Assembly (NCBI GenBank): GCA_963708725.1
Contig: CAVPTL010000007.1
Coordinates: forward strand, 122,616-186,615
From: CAVPTL01 sp963708725
Lineage (GTDB): Bacteria > Actinomycetota > Thermoleophilia > Gaiellales > JAICJC01
Direction of reading: 5' to 3'
Length of the DNA: 64,000 nucleotides
Shown here piece by piece: positions 26,357 to 34,850 of the stretch. Made by a program: the position numbers and the translations under genes. Each line of letters starts with the position of its first letter. The stretch's first letter is position 1. The notes beneath the pieces were generated by a model. That model did no database searches, was not told where the DNA came from, and saw nothing but the letters and a program-made list of their open reading frames with translations.

Positions 26357-27478
26357 ACGGCCTCCAGCACGGTGGCGATGCCCTGCCCACCGCCGATGCA
26401 CTGGGTCGCCAGCGCATAGCGGCCGCCGTGGCGGTGAAGCAGCGCGGCGGCCTTGCCGGTGATGCGGGCGCCGGTGGCGCCCAGGGGATGGCCCAGCGCG
26501 ATCGCACCGCCGTCCAGATTCACCTTGGCCTCGTCGATACCGAGCTCGCGCAGGCACGCAAGCGACTGGGAGGCAAAGGCTTCGTTGATCTCGATCACGT
26601 CGAGGTCGGCGACGGTGATGCCGGCCCGATCGAGGGCCTTGCGGCTCGAGGCGACCGGGCCGATGCCCATGATCGCGGGATCACATCCCGAGATGGCGAA
26701 CGACCGCACCGCTGCGAGCGGCTCGAGGCCACGATCGCGCGCAAACCTCTCGGAGGTGACCAGCACGGCGGCCGCACCGTCGGTCAGCGGCGACGACGTG
26801 CCGGCGGTCACCGTGCCGTCTGCGGCAAACGCCGGCTGGAGCGCCGCCAGCCCCTCGGCGGTCGAGTCGGGGCGCGGACACCCGTCGGCAGTGACATCGC
26901 CGATCGGTACCAGCTCGTCGGCCAGCCGTCCCTCCCGGGTTGCCTCGGCGGTCTTCTGCTGGCTGCGCAATGCGAAGGCCTCCTGGTCTTCGCGGCTGAC
27001 GGCGTAGCGCTCGGCGACGTTTTCGGCGGTCTCACCCATCGACATGTAGATATCGGGGTAGCTCTCGGTCAGGCCGGGGTTGTACATCGGGTTGAACCCG
27101 CCCATCGGGATCCGTGACATCGACTCGACCCCGGCGCACACGTAGGCGTCGCCGGCGCCCATCGCGATCGATCCGGCCGCCGTGTGCACCGACTGCATCG
27201 ACGAGCCGCAGAAGCGGTTGACGGTGGAGCCGCCGACGGTGCGCGGCAGACCCCGCCAGCACGGCCACGATCCGGCCGAGGTTCATGCCCTGCTCCCCTT
27301 CGGGGAAGGCGCAGCCGAGTGTGACGTCTTCGATGGCCGCGGGGTCGATGTTGGCCCGGTCGACCAGCTCGGCGACCACGCGGGCGGCGAGATCGTCGGG
27401 ACGCACGCGCACGAGCGCTCCCCGCCGCGCCGGCTGAAACGGCGACCGGACGTACTCAACGATGACGGCACGCTCCAC
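26353..27478 (-). CDS. acetyl-CoA acyltransferase (thiolase), split by a frameshift
   Basis: Two frames together make one thiolase of about 374 aa. Start GTG 27478, with TAGGAT ending 6 nt upstream. The first part (RAVIVEYVRSPFQPARRGAL to EGEQGMNLGRIVAVLAG) is in one frame; the rest, including the active-site cysteine segment NRFCGSSMQS, GHPLGATGAR and CIGGGQG, is in another. Removing one base from the ACCCC run at 27250-27254 joins them as VLAGLPRTVGGSTVNRFCG. All catalytic residues survive, so it is either a recent inactivation or a sequence error. It cleaves 3-ketoacyl-CoA as the last beta-oxidation step. Confidence 0.8.
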
Positions 27479-27484
27479 CGATCG

Positions 27485-27490
27485 ATCCTA
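27485..27490 (-). promoter_or_regulatory. -10-like box of the beta-oxidation operon
   Basis: TAGGAT on the minus strand, 6 nt before GTG 27478. This is the TANNNT form typical of actinobacterial promoters and predicts a leaderless transcript. No clear -35 is seen. The upstream palindrome copy 5 ends 15 bp away. Confidence 0.45.
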
Positions 27491-27505
27491 CCCGAGGGGC
27501 GAGGG

Positions 27506-27534
27506 TGAATAACGGTGCCAGGCACCGTTATTCA
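27506..27534. repeat. dispersed palindrome copy 5 (AACGG subtype, perfect 29 bp)
   Basis: Arms TGAATAACGGTGCC and exact reverse complement around central A 27520. It supplies the TGA stop of the minus-strand P450 (27534-27532) and separates it from the thiolase promoter on the same strand. Confidence 0.95.
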
Positions 27535-28809
27535 TCGGCGGCGAAGGGCGGCGGGCATGCCGCCGCGGGGGCGGAGCGTGAACCGAGGATCGAGCTGTGG
27601 TTCGGCGGCCAGCGGCTCGACGTGCCAGTCGCGTGCCAGCGTCGCCAGCGCGAGTACGGCTTCGAGCATCGCGAACCGCTCGCCGATACACATGCGCCCA
27701 CCCATCGCGAACGGAAACGAGGTGCCCGCCGGTGGGGTCGAGCCGTCCAGCCAGCGTTGCGGCCGGAAGCTGAGCGGGTCGCTCCAGTACTCGCTCGAGC
27801 GCTGCACCACCCACTGGCTGGTCACGATCGTACTGCCGGCGGGCACCGTGAACTCGCCGAGCGCATAGTCGTCCTCGGCGATCCGGGCCAGCGCCCACAC
27901 CGGTGGGTAGAGTCGCAGCGACTCGCGAACGACCGCCTGGGTGTATTCGAGGCGGGGATAGTCGGCAGCGGTCGCGGGCCGGTCGCCCAACACGGTCCGC
28001 AGCTCGGTGACCAGCTCGTCCTCGACCGCGGGATTTCGGGCGAGCAGGTACCACGACCACGTGAGCGCCTGCGCGGTGGTCTCGTGCCCGGCCAGCATCA
28101 GCGTGATCGCCTCGTCGCGGATCTGCTCGTCGCTCAATACCCGCTGCCCGTCCTCGTCGCGAAGCGCGAGCAGATGATCGAGCACACCGGTGCCGTCCGG
28201 GATGTCACGACGCTCGCCGATCATGCGGGTGATCATCCGATCGACGTCTGCCTTGGCGGAGTTGAACCGCCGCGTGGCCGGGAGCGGCAAGCGCCACAGC
28301 AGATCGGCACCGGGCAAGAGGAATCGGTGAAAGACCCGCATCCCCGAGTCGAGCACGGCTCGGATCTCGGGCGCCTCGGACTCGACGTCGGCGTCGAAGA
28401 TCGTGCGCCCGACGACCGCGAGGGCAAAGCCCATCATCTCCTCGTTCACGTCGACCTCGGCGCCGTGTCGCCAACGACTGCCGGTGGTGGCCGCGGCCTC
28501 CACCATCGCCTGGCCGTAGCGATCGATCATGGCCGAGTGGAAGATCGGCTGGATCAGCCGTCGGCGGGTCAGATGCTCGCCGCCTTCGCTGGTCAGAAGG
28601 CCGTCGCCGAGCAGCCGCTTGGCCGCCTGTAGCGCGCGGCCCTTGGTGAATCGCGACTGGTCGTCGACCAGCATCTTGCGCACCAGCGCCCCGTCGGTGA
28701 CGAGGAAGAAATCATGCCCGCCGGGAAACGGAACCAGCACCACCGAGCCGCGCCGTGACCACCGCTCGAGCGTCCCCAGCGGATCGCGCAAATACCGACC
28801 CAGATTCAC
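27532..28809 (-). CDS. cytochrome P450
   Basis: 425 aa from GTG 28809 (GGGG lies 9 nt upstream); the frame is open back through palindrome copy 6, so TTG or GTG starts up to 28887 are possible. Hallmarks are present: I-helix LAGHETTAQ, ExxR as ESLRLYPP, and the haem loop FAMGGRMCIGERFAMLEA with the cysteine ligand. The LYPPVWALARIAEDD segment fits the CYP102/CYP132-like fatty-acid or terpene group rather than macrolide P450s, but this is weak. No ferredoxin gene is nearby. Likely monooxygenase. Confidence 0.9.
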   Translation of the reverse strand: MNLGRYLRDPLGTLERWSRRGSVVLVPFPGGHDFFLVTDGALVRKMLVDDQSRFTKGRALQAAKRLLGDGLLTSEGGEHLTRRRLIQPIFHSAMIDRYGQAMVEAAATTGSRWRHGAEVDVNEEMMGFALAVVGRTIFDADVESEAPEIRAVLDSGMRVFHRFLLPGADLLWRLPLPATRRFNSAKADVDRMITRMIGERRDIPDGTGVLDHLLALRDEDGQRVLSDEQIRDEAITLMLAGHETTAQALTWSWYLLARNPAVEDELVTELRTVLGDRPATAADYPRLEYTQAVVRESLRLYPPVWALARIAEDDYALGEFTVPAGSTIVTSQWVVQRSSEYWSDPLSFRPQRWLDGSTPPAGTSFPFAMGGRMCIGERFAMLEAVLALATLARDWHVEPLAAEPQLDPRFTLRPRGGMPAALRRR

Positions 28810-28854
28810 CCAAGGCGACCCCAAGCTGTCACAAAACAGCCCCAAATCAGCGCC

Positions 28855-28887
28855 GTGAATAAAAGGTGCCTGGCACCATTTATTCAC
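28855..28887. repeat. dispersed palindrome copy 6 (AAATGG subtype, one mismatch)
   Basis: Arms GTGAATAAAAGGTGCC and GGCACCATTTATTCAC around central T 28871, with one A-A mismatch (28864/28878). It begins 24 bp after the stop of the minus-strand membrane gene and lies in the upstream region of the P450. Confidence 0.9.
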
Positions 28888-28911
28888 CGAGCCGGCTGTG
28901 CCCGGGTCCAT

Positions 28912-29373
28912 TCAGGTGGGCTTGGTGGTCATCGCCCAGACTGCCACGGTGTAGATCACGATCACGAAGCCTGCGATGAAGGTGCCGGCGGTCGCCAGTC
29001 GGGGCCCACCGCTACCGGCACGAAGCCGACGGGCGCCGATTCCCGTGAGGATGGTGGCGATGATCAAGAGCAGCCCCCCGAGGTCGGCGGTCATGAACCC
29101 GATTCCGATCCACGACGCGTTCTCGTTGAGGTTCTCGCGGCCGAGCACCCACTCGGCGCCGATGCGCATCACCAGGTACGAGGGGATCCCCGCGAACAGC
29201 AGCGTACGAAATCCGAAGTGGGTGATCGCACCGCGCAGGTCACCCTCCGACCGCCGAGCGAGCACCAGCACGGCAAACGCGACCACCAGCGAGGCATACA
29301 CCATCATCGCCCCGGCGACGTGGACGAACAGCGGCAGGTCCCAGCTGTGCGGCCTGATCAGGAGCTCGGTCAT
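28912..29373 (-). CDS. four-helix membrane protein, unknown function
   Basis: 153 aa with four hydrophobic segments (around residues 14-38, 52-70, 88-110 and 128-148). ATG 29373 overlaps the upstream stop (ATGA). A conserved-looking LFVHVAGAMMVYASL at helix 1 resembles the histidine-containing first helix of DUF2269-like membrane proteins. It is paired with a second protein of the same size and helix number and similar start (LHVASAFALVAG), so the two may form a heterodimer. Function unknown. Confidence 0.7.
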   Translation of the reverse strand: MTELLIRPHSWDLPLFVHVAGAMMVYASLVVAFAVLVLARRSEGDLRGAITHFGFRTLLFAGIPSYLVMRIGAEWVLGRENLNENASWIGIGFMTADLGGLLLIIATILTGIGARRLRAGSGGPRLATAGTFIAGFVIVIYTVAVWAMTTKPT

Positions 29374-29759
29374 GCGCCCGGCTTCCAGATCATGTCGATC
29401 AGAAGCAGCGCGACCGCGGCCGACGTGAGCACGTGCATCATCAGCGCCGGCCGTTCACCGGCGCCGCTTGCCAGCTTGCGATACCCCGTCGAGAGCTGGC
29501 CGCCGAACGCCCCGGCGATCATCCACAACACGATCGCGGCGAGGATCCAGCCGCTCCACAGGTGGTATCCGTCGACGTCGAACGTGAGCGCGATCCCCAA
29601 AAGCAACACCAGCACGCTGGCCGCACCCCACAGGCCGAACACGAACGTGCTCAGCCGCAGCAGGATCTCCGAACCCGCATACAGAGCCCAAAAGAGGCCC
29701 AGCCCGGCCACCAGGGCAAACGCGCTCGCGACGTGGAGGAACAGCAGCGTGTGGTACAC
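29370..29759 (-). CDS. four-helix membrane protein, partner of the preceding one
   Basis: 129 aa from GTG 29759; TATACT on the minus strand ends 9 nt upstream and is the best -10 match in this part of the window. Four hydrophobic helices, starting MYHTLLFLHVASAFALVAGL with a helix-1 His. Likely DUF2269-type integral membrane protein. It is translationally coupled to the following gene. Nothing in the sequence gives a substrate or reaction. Confidence 0.7.
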   Translation of the reverse strand: MYHTLLFLHVASAFALVAGLGLFWALYAGSEILLRLSTFVFGLWGAASVLVLLLGIALTFDVDGYHLWSGWILAAIVLWMIAGAFGGQLSTGYRKLASGAGERPALMMHVLTSAAVALLLIDMIWKPGA

Positions 29760-29820
29760 GATGGGGTGAGTATAAAACCATCACAGGGAACTCACATGTG
29801 GCGCGAAGCCACCGCCCAGG

Positions 29821-29845
29821 TTCGAGGACGATAGTGCTCCTCGAA
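29821..29845 (+). promoter_or_regulatory. stem-loop in the htrA leader
   Basis: TTCGAGGA (29821-29828) and TCCTCGAA (29838-29845) pair perfectly with a 9-nt loop, ending 7 nt before the TGAGGAG ribosome site of htrA. It could affect translation or mRNA stability, or be a processing signal. No ligand motif is recognised. Confidence 0.4.
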
Positions 29846-29866
29846 GCCAGAGATTGAGGAGTTTCC

Positions 29867-30913
29867 ATGAAGGGTGCACAGCAAGTCCTTGTGATCACGG
29901 CCGCGGCCGTCGCCGGAGCCGGCGTTTCGGCCGCGGTGGTCGAGGGGAGTTTCGCCCCCGGACGCGACACCGTCCGCACGGTGATCCGGCCGGTCGACGT
30001 GGCCTCGGGCTCCAACGCCTCGGCGCTGAAGACGACCGGCATGTCGGTCAACCAGATCTTCAAGCAGGCCTCTCCGGGCGTCGTCAAGATCGTTTCCACC
30101 CAGGCCGGCGGACAGGCCCAGGGCTCGGGGTTTGAGATCGACAGCTCGGGCAACATCGTCACCAACGACCACGTCGTGGCCGGCGCCACCAGCATCCGCG
30201 TGGTCACCCAGACCGGCGGGTCGTACGTCGCAAAGCTGGTGGGAGCCGATCCCACCACCGACGTCGCCGTGGTGCACATCAAGGCTTCCAGCGCACAGCT
30301 TCATCCGCTCTCCTTCGCCAACTCGAGCGCGGTCGAGGTCGGCGACGGCGTGGTCGCGATTGGCGATCCGTTCGGGCTCACCGACACGGTCACCTCGGGC
30401 ATCGTCAGCGCCCTCAACCGCACGATCACCTCGCCCAACGGCCATCCGATCACCGGCGCGATTCAGACCGACGCCGCGATCAATCACGGCAACAGCGGTG
30501 GGCCGCTCTTGAACGCACAGGGCCGCGTGATCGGCATCACCAGCCAGATCGAGTCGGGGACGAGCTCGAGCGGCAGCGTCGGCGTCGGATTCGCGGTGCC
30601 GTCCAACACCGTGCGCACGATCGTCCACGAGATCCTGACCACCGGCAAGGCCGTGCACCCGTATCTGGGTGTGTTCCTCCAGCCGACCGGTGCCGGGCCG
30701 GAGGTCGCGCAGGTGGTCGCCGGTTCACCGGCCGCGCATGCGGGCATCAAGGTGGGCGACGTGATCACGTCGATCAACGGCCATCACGTCGATACCCCGT
30801 CCGAGCTGGTGATGCAGGTCACGCAGCTGAGCCCCGGCGATCACGTCGCGATCACGCTCGAGCGCGGTGGCAAAGAGGTCACGATCAACGCGACTATCGG
30901 AAGCCAGGCGTGA
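29867..30913 (+). CDS. HtrA/DegP-like trypsin-type serine protease with PDZ domain
   Basis: 348 aa, ATG 29867 with a good ribosome site TGAGGAG 6 nt upstream. N-terminal signal-anchor (VLVITAAAVAGAGVSAAVV), then a trypsin-like domain with the triad in IVTNDHVVAG (His), TTDVAVVHIK (Asp) and HGNSGGPLLN (Ser), then a single PDZ domain from about residue 250 (HPYLGVFL, AHAGIKVGDVITSINGHHV). It degrades or refolds damaged exported proteins on the outer face of the membrane. The next gene starts 3 bp after its stop. Confidence 0.93.
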   Translation: MKGAQQVLVITAAAVAGAGVSAAVVEGSFAPGRDTVRTVIRPVDVASGSNASALKTTGMSVNQIFKQASPGVVKIVSTQAGGQAQGSGFEIDSSGNIVTNDHVVAGATSIRVVTQTGGSYVAKLVGADPTTDVAVVHIKASSAQLHPLSFANSSAVEVGDGVVAIGDPFGLTDTVTSGIVSALNRTITSPNGHPITGAIQTDAAINHGNSGGPLLNAQGRVIGITSQIESGTSSSGSVGVGFAVPSNTVRTIVHEILTTGKAVHPYLGVFLQPTGAGPEVAQVVAGSPAAHAGIKVGDVITSINGHHVDTPSELVMQVTQLSPGDHVAITLERGGKEVTINATIGSQA

Positions 30914-30916
30914 CCG

Positions 30917-32122
30917 ATGTCGGCAGTCTCTGAAGCACCACGACTGAGCATGCGCGAACGAGCGGCCCGCCTCTCTGCCCGTGACGACGTGACCGCGATC
31001 GCCCCCGCCGCGGCGCCGGTGATCGAGATCACGATGCCCGTCCTGAACGAGGAAAAGGCGCTCGAGGCCAGCGTGCGATGGCTGCACGGCTACCTCACGG
31101 CGCGGTTCCCGTTCGAGTTTCACATCACCATCGCCGACAACGCGAGCACCGACGCAACGCCGGAAATCGCCGCCCGGCTGGAACGCGAGCTGGACTCGGT
31201 ATCGTGGCTTCGGCTGGAGGAGCGCGGCCGCGGGCGGGCGCTGCGGGCCGCATGGAGTGCGAGCGACGCGGACGTGCTCTGCTACATGGACGTCGATCTC
31301 TCGACCGACCTCGACGCCCTGCTACCGCTGGTCGCCCCGCTCGTGTCCGGGCACAGCGACCTGGCGATCGGCTCGCGCCTGACGGAGGGTGCGCGGGTCT
31401 CGCGGGGGCCGAAGCGCGAGCTGATCTCGCGCTCGTACAACCTGATCTTGAAGGCGTCGCTGCGAAGCCGCTTCTCGGACGCGCAGTGCGGATTCAAGGC
31501 GATTCGCCGCGACGCGGCCCGTGATCTTTTGCCGACGATCGTCGACAACGGGTGGTTCTTCGACACCGAGATGCTGGTGCTGGCCGAGCGAAACGGTCTG
31601 CGCATCCACGAGGTGCCGGTGGACTGGGAGGACGACCCCGACTCGCGGGTGGCGATCGCCCGCACCGCCATCGACGACCTCAAGGGCGTCGCGCGCATGA
31701 AGAAGCTCGAGCGCCAGATGGGCATGTTCATCCTGATCGGCATCGCCTCGACGGCGGCATACCTGCTCATGTACGCGCTTCTGCGGCAGTGGATGCCCGC
31801 GCTCGACGCCAATGCCCTGACCCTGTTTGCGACGGCCGTCCTGAACACCAGCGCGAACCGCCGGTACACGTTCGGGCGGCGCGGCCGTCGCGACTTCCTG
31901 CGCCATCAGCTCGGCGGCCTCGGCATCTTCGCCATCGGGCTTGCGATCACCAGCATCGCCCTGTGGGCGCTGGAGGGCGCGGTCGGCTCGCCGTCTCGCA
32001 CCGACGAGCTGGTGGTGCTGGTGATCGCCAACGGTCTCGCCACGGTGACCCGGTTTGTGCTGCTGCGAAGCTGGGTGTTTCGATCAAACGCCACCCCCGC
32101 GACCCGCGGCGGCGCCCTGTGA
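30917..32122 (+). CDS. family 2 glycosyltransferase fused to a GtrA membrane domain
   Basis: 401 aa. The N-terminal two thirds is a dolichol-phosphate-mannose-synthase-like GT2: MPVLNEEKALEASV, DNASTDATPEIA, CYMDVDLSTDLDALL (metal-binding DVD), and QCGFKAIRRDAAR. From about residue 275 there is a four-helix GtrA-like domain (FILIGIASTAAYLLMYALL to TRFVLLRSWVF). It would charge a polyprenyl phosphate with a sugar and help flip it. The gene ends GTGA, coupled to the GT39-like enzyme that probably uses the product. Confidence 0.9.
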   Translation: MSAVSEAPRLSMRERAARLSARDDVTAIAPAAAPVIEITMPVLNEEKALEASVRWLHGYLTARFPFEFHITIADNASTDATPEIAARLERELDSVSWLRLEERGRGRALRAAWSASDADVLCYMDVDLSTDLDALLPLVAPLVSGHSDLAIGSRLTEGARVSRGPKRELISRSYNLILKASLRSRFSDAQCGFKAIRRDAARDLLPTIVDNGWFFDTEMLVLAERNGLRIHEVPVDWEDDPDSRVAIARTAIDDLKGVARMKKLERQMGMFILIGIASTAAYLLMYALLRQWMPALDANALTLFATAVLNTSANRRYTFGRRGRRDFLRHQLGGLGIFAIGLAITSIALWALEGAVGSPSRTDELVVLVIANGLATVTRFVLLRSWVFRSNATPATRGGAL

Positions 32123-34050
32123 TCGTCGGCCAGGAGCTCACTCGGCCGCGGGCGCCCGAGACCACGATCGCCCGCGGCGCCAACCCGGTGTGGGAGAAGC
32201 CCGCCTTCGTCGGCCTGCTGTTTGCCACAGCGCTTCTGTACCTGTGGAATCTGGCCGCCTCGGGATGGGCCAACTCGTTCTACTCCGCCGCGGTGCAGGC
32301 CGGCACCAGGAGCTGGGAGGCGTTCTTCTTCGGATCCTCGGACTCCTCGAACTTCATCACGGTCGATAAGCCACCGGTGTCGCTTTGGGTGATGGAGCTC
32401 TCGGCGCGGGTGTTTGGCCTCAGCTCGTGGAGCATCCTGGTGCCCGAGGCCGTGGCCGGAGTGGCGTCGGTGGCGGTGCTCTACCTCACGGTGCGGCGCT
32501 GGTTCTCACCGGCCGCGGCGCTGATCGCGGGCGCGGTGCTCGCGCTGACGCCGGTGGCGACGCTGATGTTTCGCTTCAACAACCCCGACGCGCTTTTGGT
32601 GCTGCTCTTGACCTGCGCCGCCTACGCGACCGTGCGTGCGATCGAGCACGGCCACACCGGGTGGCTGGTGCTGGCCGCGGCGCTGGTGGGAACCGGGTTT
32701 CTGACCAAGATGTTGCAGGCGTTCCTGGTCGTGCCGGTGTTCGCGCTCGTGTTCCTGGTTGCGGCACCGACCCCACTGGGAGCGCGGATCCGCTCACTCC
32801 TCTGGGGCGCGCTGGCGCTGGTGGTCGCGTCGGGCTGGTGGGTTGCGATCGTCGCCCTCACGCCCAGCGGCGATCGGCCGTACGTGGGCGGTTCGCAGGA
32901 CAACAGCATCCTCAACCTGATCTTTGGCTACAACGGCTTTGGGCGGTTGACCGGGAGCGAGTCGGGGAGTGTCGGCGGCGCGGCCAACGCCGGCGGGCGC
33001 TGGGGCGCGACCGGCTGGGATCGCCTGTTTGGAAGCGACATGGGCGGTCAGATCTCGTGGCTGATCCCCGCCGCGCTGATCGTGCTCGGCGCCGGCCTTT
33101 GGATGCGGCGGCGGGCGCCGCGCACCGACCGTACCCGCGCGATGCTTCTGATCTTCGGCGGCTGGCTCGTCCTCACCGGCGCCGTGTTCAGCTACGCCGA
33201 GGGCATCATCCACCCGTACTACACCGTGGCCCTGGCCCCCGCGATCGGCGGGCTGGTCGGGATCGGTGTCACGATGCTGTGGCAGCGCCGCGCGGCCGCG
33301 CCTGCGAGGCTGACGCTGGCAGCGGCCAGCGCCGCCACAGCGGTCTGGGCGTACGTGTTGCTTGACCGCACGCCCAGCTACCACCCCGAGCTGCGAGTGG
33401 CTGTGCTCGCCCTCGGGCTTACCGCCGCCGTGCTGCTGGCGCTGATCGACCGGTTCGCCGTCCGGCGAGCGATGGTGATCGCGCTGGCCACGGTGGTCGT
33501 GGGGCTGGCGGCCCCCACTGCGTACTCACTCACGACCGCCACCACCGCGCAAGCGGGCGCGATCCCCTCCGCCGGACCGACGACCGGCGTTGGAGGAGGC
33601 GGGCCGCCGGGTCGTGGAGCGCCCGGCGGCCCGCAAGGCCTCCCCGGAGGCATGCAAGGCAGCTTTGGAGCCGCCCCACCGGCGCGTGTCTTGGGGAACC
33701 GTGCCGGGGGGCTGCTCCAGGGCAGCACCCCAACCGCAGCGCTGGTGAAGCTGCTGAAGCAGGACTCCGGGAGCTACACGTGGGTGGCCGCCACGATCGG
33801 CTCGAACTCGGCCGCGGGCTACCAGCTCGCAACCGGCGACCCGGTGATGGCGATCGGCGGATTCAACGGCACCGACCCGGCACCGTCGCTCGCCCAGTTC
33901 ATCCGCGACGTGCGTGCGGGCAAGATCCACTACTTCATCCCCGGCGGCGGGATGGGCATGCGCGGCAACTCGGACATCAGCTCCTGGGTGAAGGCGCACT
34001 ACGACTCGACCACGGTGGGCGGCGTGACGGTGTACGACCTCAGCGGGTAG
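32119..34050 (+). CDS. ArnT/PMT-like membrane glycosyltransferase (GT39 type)
   Basis: 643 aa from GTG 32119, coupled to the previous stop. About 12 membrane helices, with the catalytic loop motif FITVDKPPVSLWVMEL (Asp for the acceptor) after helix 1 and the RFNNPDALLVLLL segment, both typical of the bacterial mannosyl/arabinosyltransferase family. After the last helix there is a long exported Gly/Pro-rich linker (about 535-560) and a compact C-terminal domain ending VGGVTVYDLSG. It would move a sugar from a polyprenyl-phosphate donor to an exported protein or glycolipid. Confidence 0.9.
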   Translation: MIVGQELTRPRAPETTIARGANPVWEKPAFVGLLFATALLYLWNLAASGWANSFYSAAVQAGTRSWEAFFFGSSDSSNFITVDKPPVSLWVMELSARVFGLSSWSILVPEAVAGVASVAVLYLTVRRWFSPAAALIAGAVLALTPVATLMFRFNNPDALLVLLLTCAAYATVRAIEHGHTGWLVLAAALVGTGFLTKMLQAFLVVPVFALVFLVAAPTPLGARIRSLLWGALALVVASGWWVAIVALTPSGDRPYVGGSQDNSILNLIFGYNGFGRLTGSESGSVGGAANAGGRWGATGWDRLFGSDMGGQISWLIPAALIVLGAGLWMRRRAPRTDRTRAMLLIFGGWLVLTGAVFSYAEGIIHPYYTVALAPAIGGLVGIGVTMLWQRRAAAPARLTLAAASAATAVWAYVLLDRTPSYHPELRVAVLALGLTAAVLLALIDRFAVRRAMVIALATVVVGLAAPTAYSLTTATTAQAGAIPSAGPTTGVGGGGPPGRGAPGGPQGLPGGMQGSFGAAPPARVLGNRAGGLLQGSTPTAALVKLLKQDSGSYTWVAATIGSNSAAGYQLATGDPVMAIGGFNGTDPAPSLAQFIRDVRAGKIHYFIPGGGMGMRGNSDISSWVKAHYDSTTVGGVTVYDLSG

Positions 34051-34744
34051 CGACGGCGAGCAGCTGCGTGCGCGTCACGGGCGGGCGCAGCCGGGGCGCG
34101 AGCGCGGCCAGCACCCGCTCGCGCTCATCCGCCGTCAGCACCGCATCCAGCCGGGTGAAGTGCCCGATCTGACCGACCAGGTTTGCCCAGTGGGCGGCGG
34201 CCGACTCGAACGGGACAGTGCCTGAAACGACGTGCACCGCGACCGGGTCGAAGCCCGCCTCGCGATGCACGCGCTCGAGCTCGGGCTCCGATCCCAGCCG
34301 CCCGAAATGGCGCGCGAACGCCGCTCGCTCCGGCCCCAGCGCCTCGGCCACGGCGGCGCGCGGCTCCGCAAACCAGGGGTTTCGGTCGGGCGTCGCCCAC
34401 ACCGCGCTCACCACCCTGCCGCCGGGCCGCAACACGCGGCGGGCCTCGCCCAGCGTTGCCGCCGGATCACCGGGGATCATGATCGCGCAGCGGCTCACCA
34501 CCGCGTCGAACGTCTCATCGGGCCAGTCGAGCGGCGCGGTCATGTCGGCGTGCCGCCACTCGACCGCCTGCGAGCGAGCCCGAGCGGCGGCCAGGCGCTC
34601 GTCACTGGTGTCGATCCCGGTCGCCTCCCAGCCGCGGGTCGCGAGCTCGGCGGTCAGCCGGCCGCTTCCGCAGCCGAGGTCGAGCACTCTGCCCGGCGGT
34701 GGCAAGAGCGCAAGCATCTCGTCGACTCCAAAGGGCTGGGACAC
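34040..34744 (-). CDS. SAM-dependent class I methyltransferase
   Basis: 234 aa from GTG 34744, with TACTCT ending 6 nt upstream; longer readings overlap the neighbouring promoter. Methyltransf_11/25 type: motif I VLDLGCGSGRLTAELA, then GIDTSDERLA, the DMTAP loop and FDAVVSRCAIMI, then ARRVLRPGGRVV. No specific substrate is indicated. Its 3' end overlaps the glycosyltransferase by 11 bp on the opposite strand. Confidence 0.85.
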   Translation of the reverse strand: MSQPFGVDEMLALLPPPGRVLDLGCGSGRLTAELATRGWEATGIDTSDERLAAARARSQAVEWRHADMTAPLDWPDETFDAVVSRCAIMIPGDPAATLGEARRVLRPGGRVVSAVWATPDRNPWFAEPRAAVAEALGPERAAFARHFGRLGSEPELERVHREAGFDPVAVHVVSGTVPFESAAAHWANLVGQIGHFTRLDAVLTADERERVLAALAPRLRPPVTRTQLLAVATR

Positions 34745-34766
34745 GCGACGAGAGTAGCTGGATCCC

Positions 34767-34827
34767 TTGTTGCCGACCAACGCGTGAGATAGGCTCGCCA
34801 AAACCTGACTGACTGACGAATCAGTCA
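34767..34827 (+). promoter_or_regulatory. promoter with palindromic operator ahead of the GcvT-like gene
   Basis: TTGTTG (34767-34772), 17 bp, TAGGCT (34790-34795), then a perfect inverted repeat TGACTGA-CGAA-TCAGTCA at 34810-34827, just downstream of the predicted transcription start. This size and symmetry are typical of TetR-type operators. The regulator gene is not next to it, so the protein is unknown. Confidence 0.5.
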
Positions 34828-34850
34828 ACACCTTCGCCCAAAGGCCTGCC

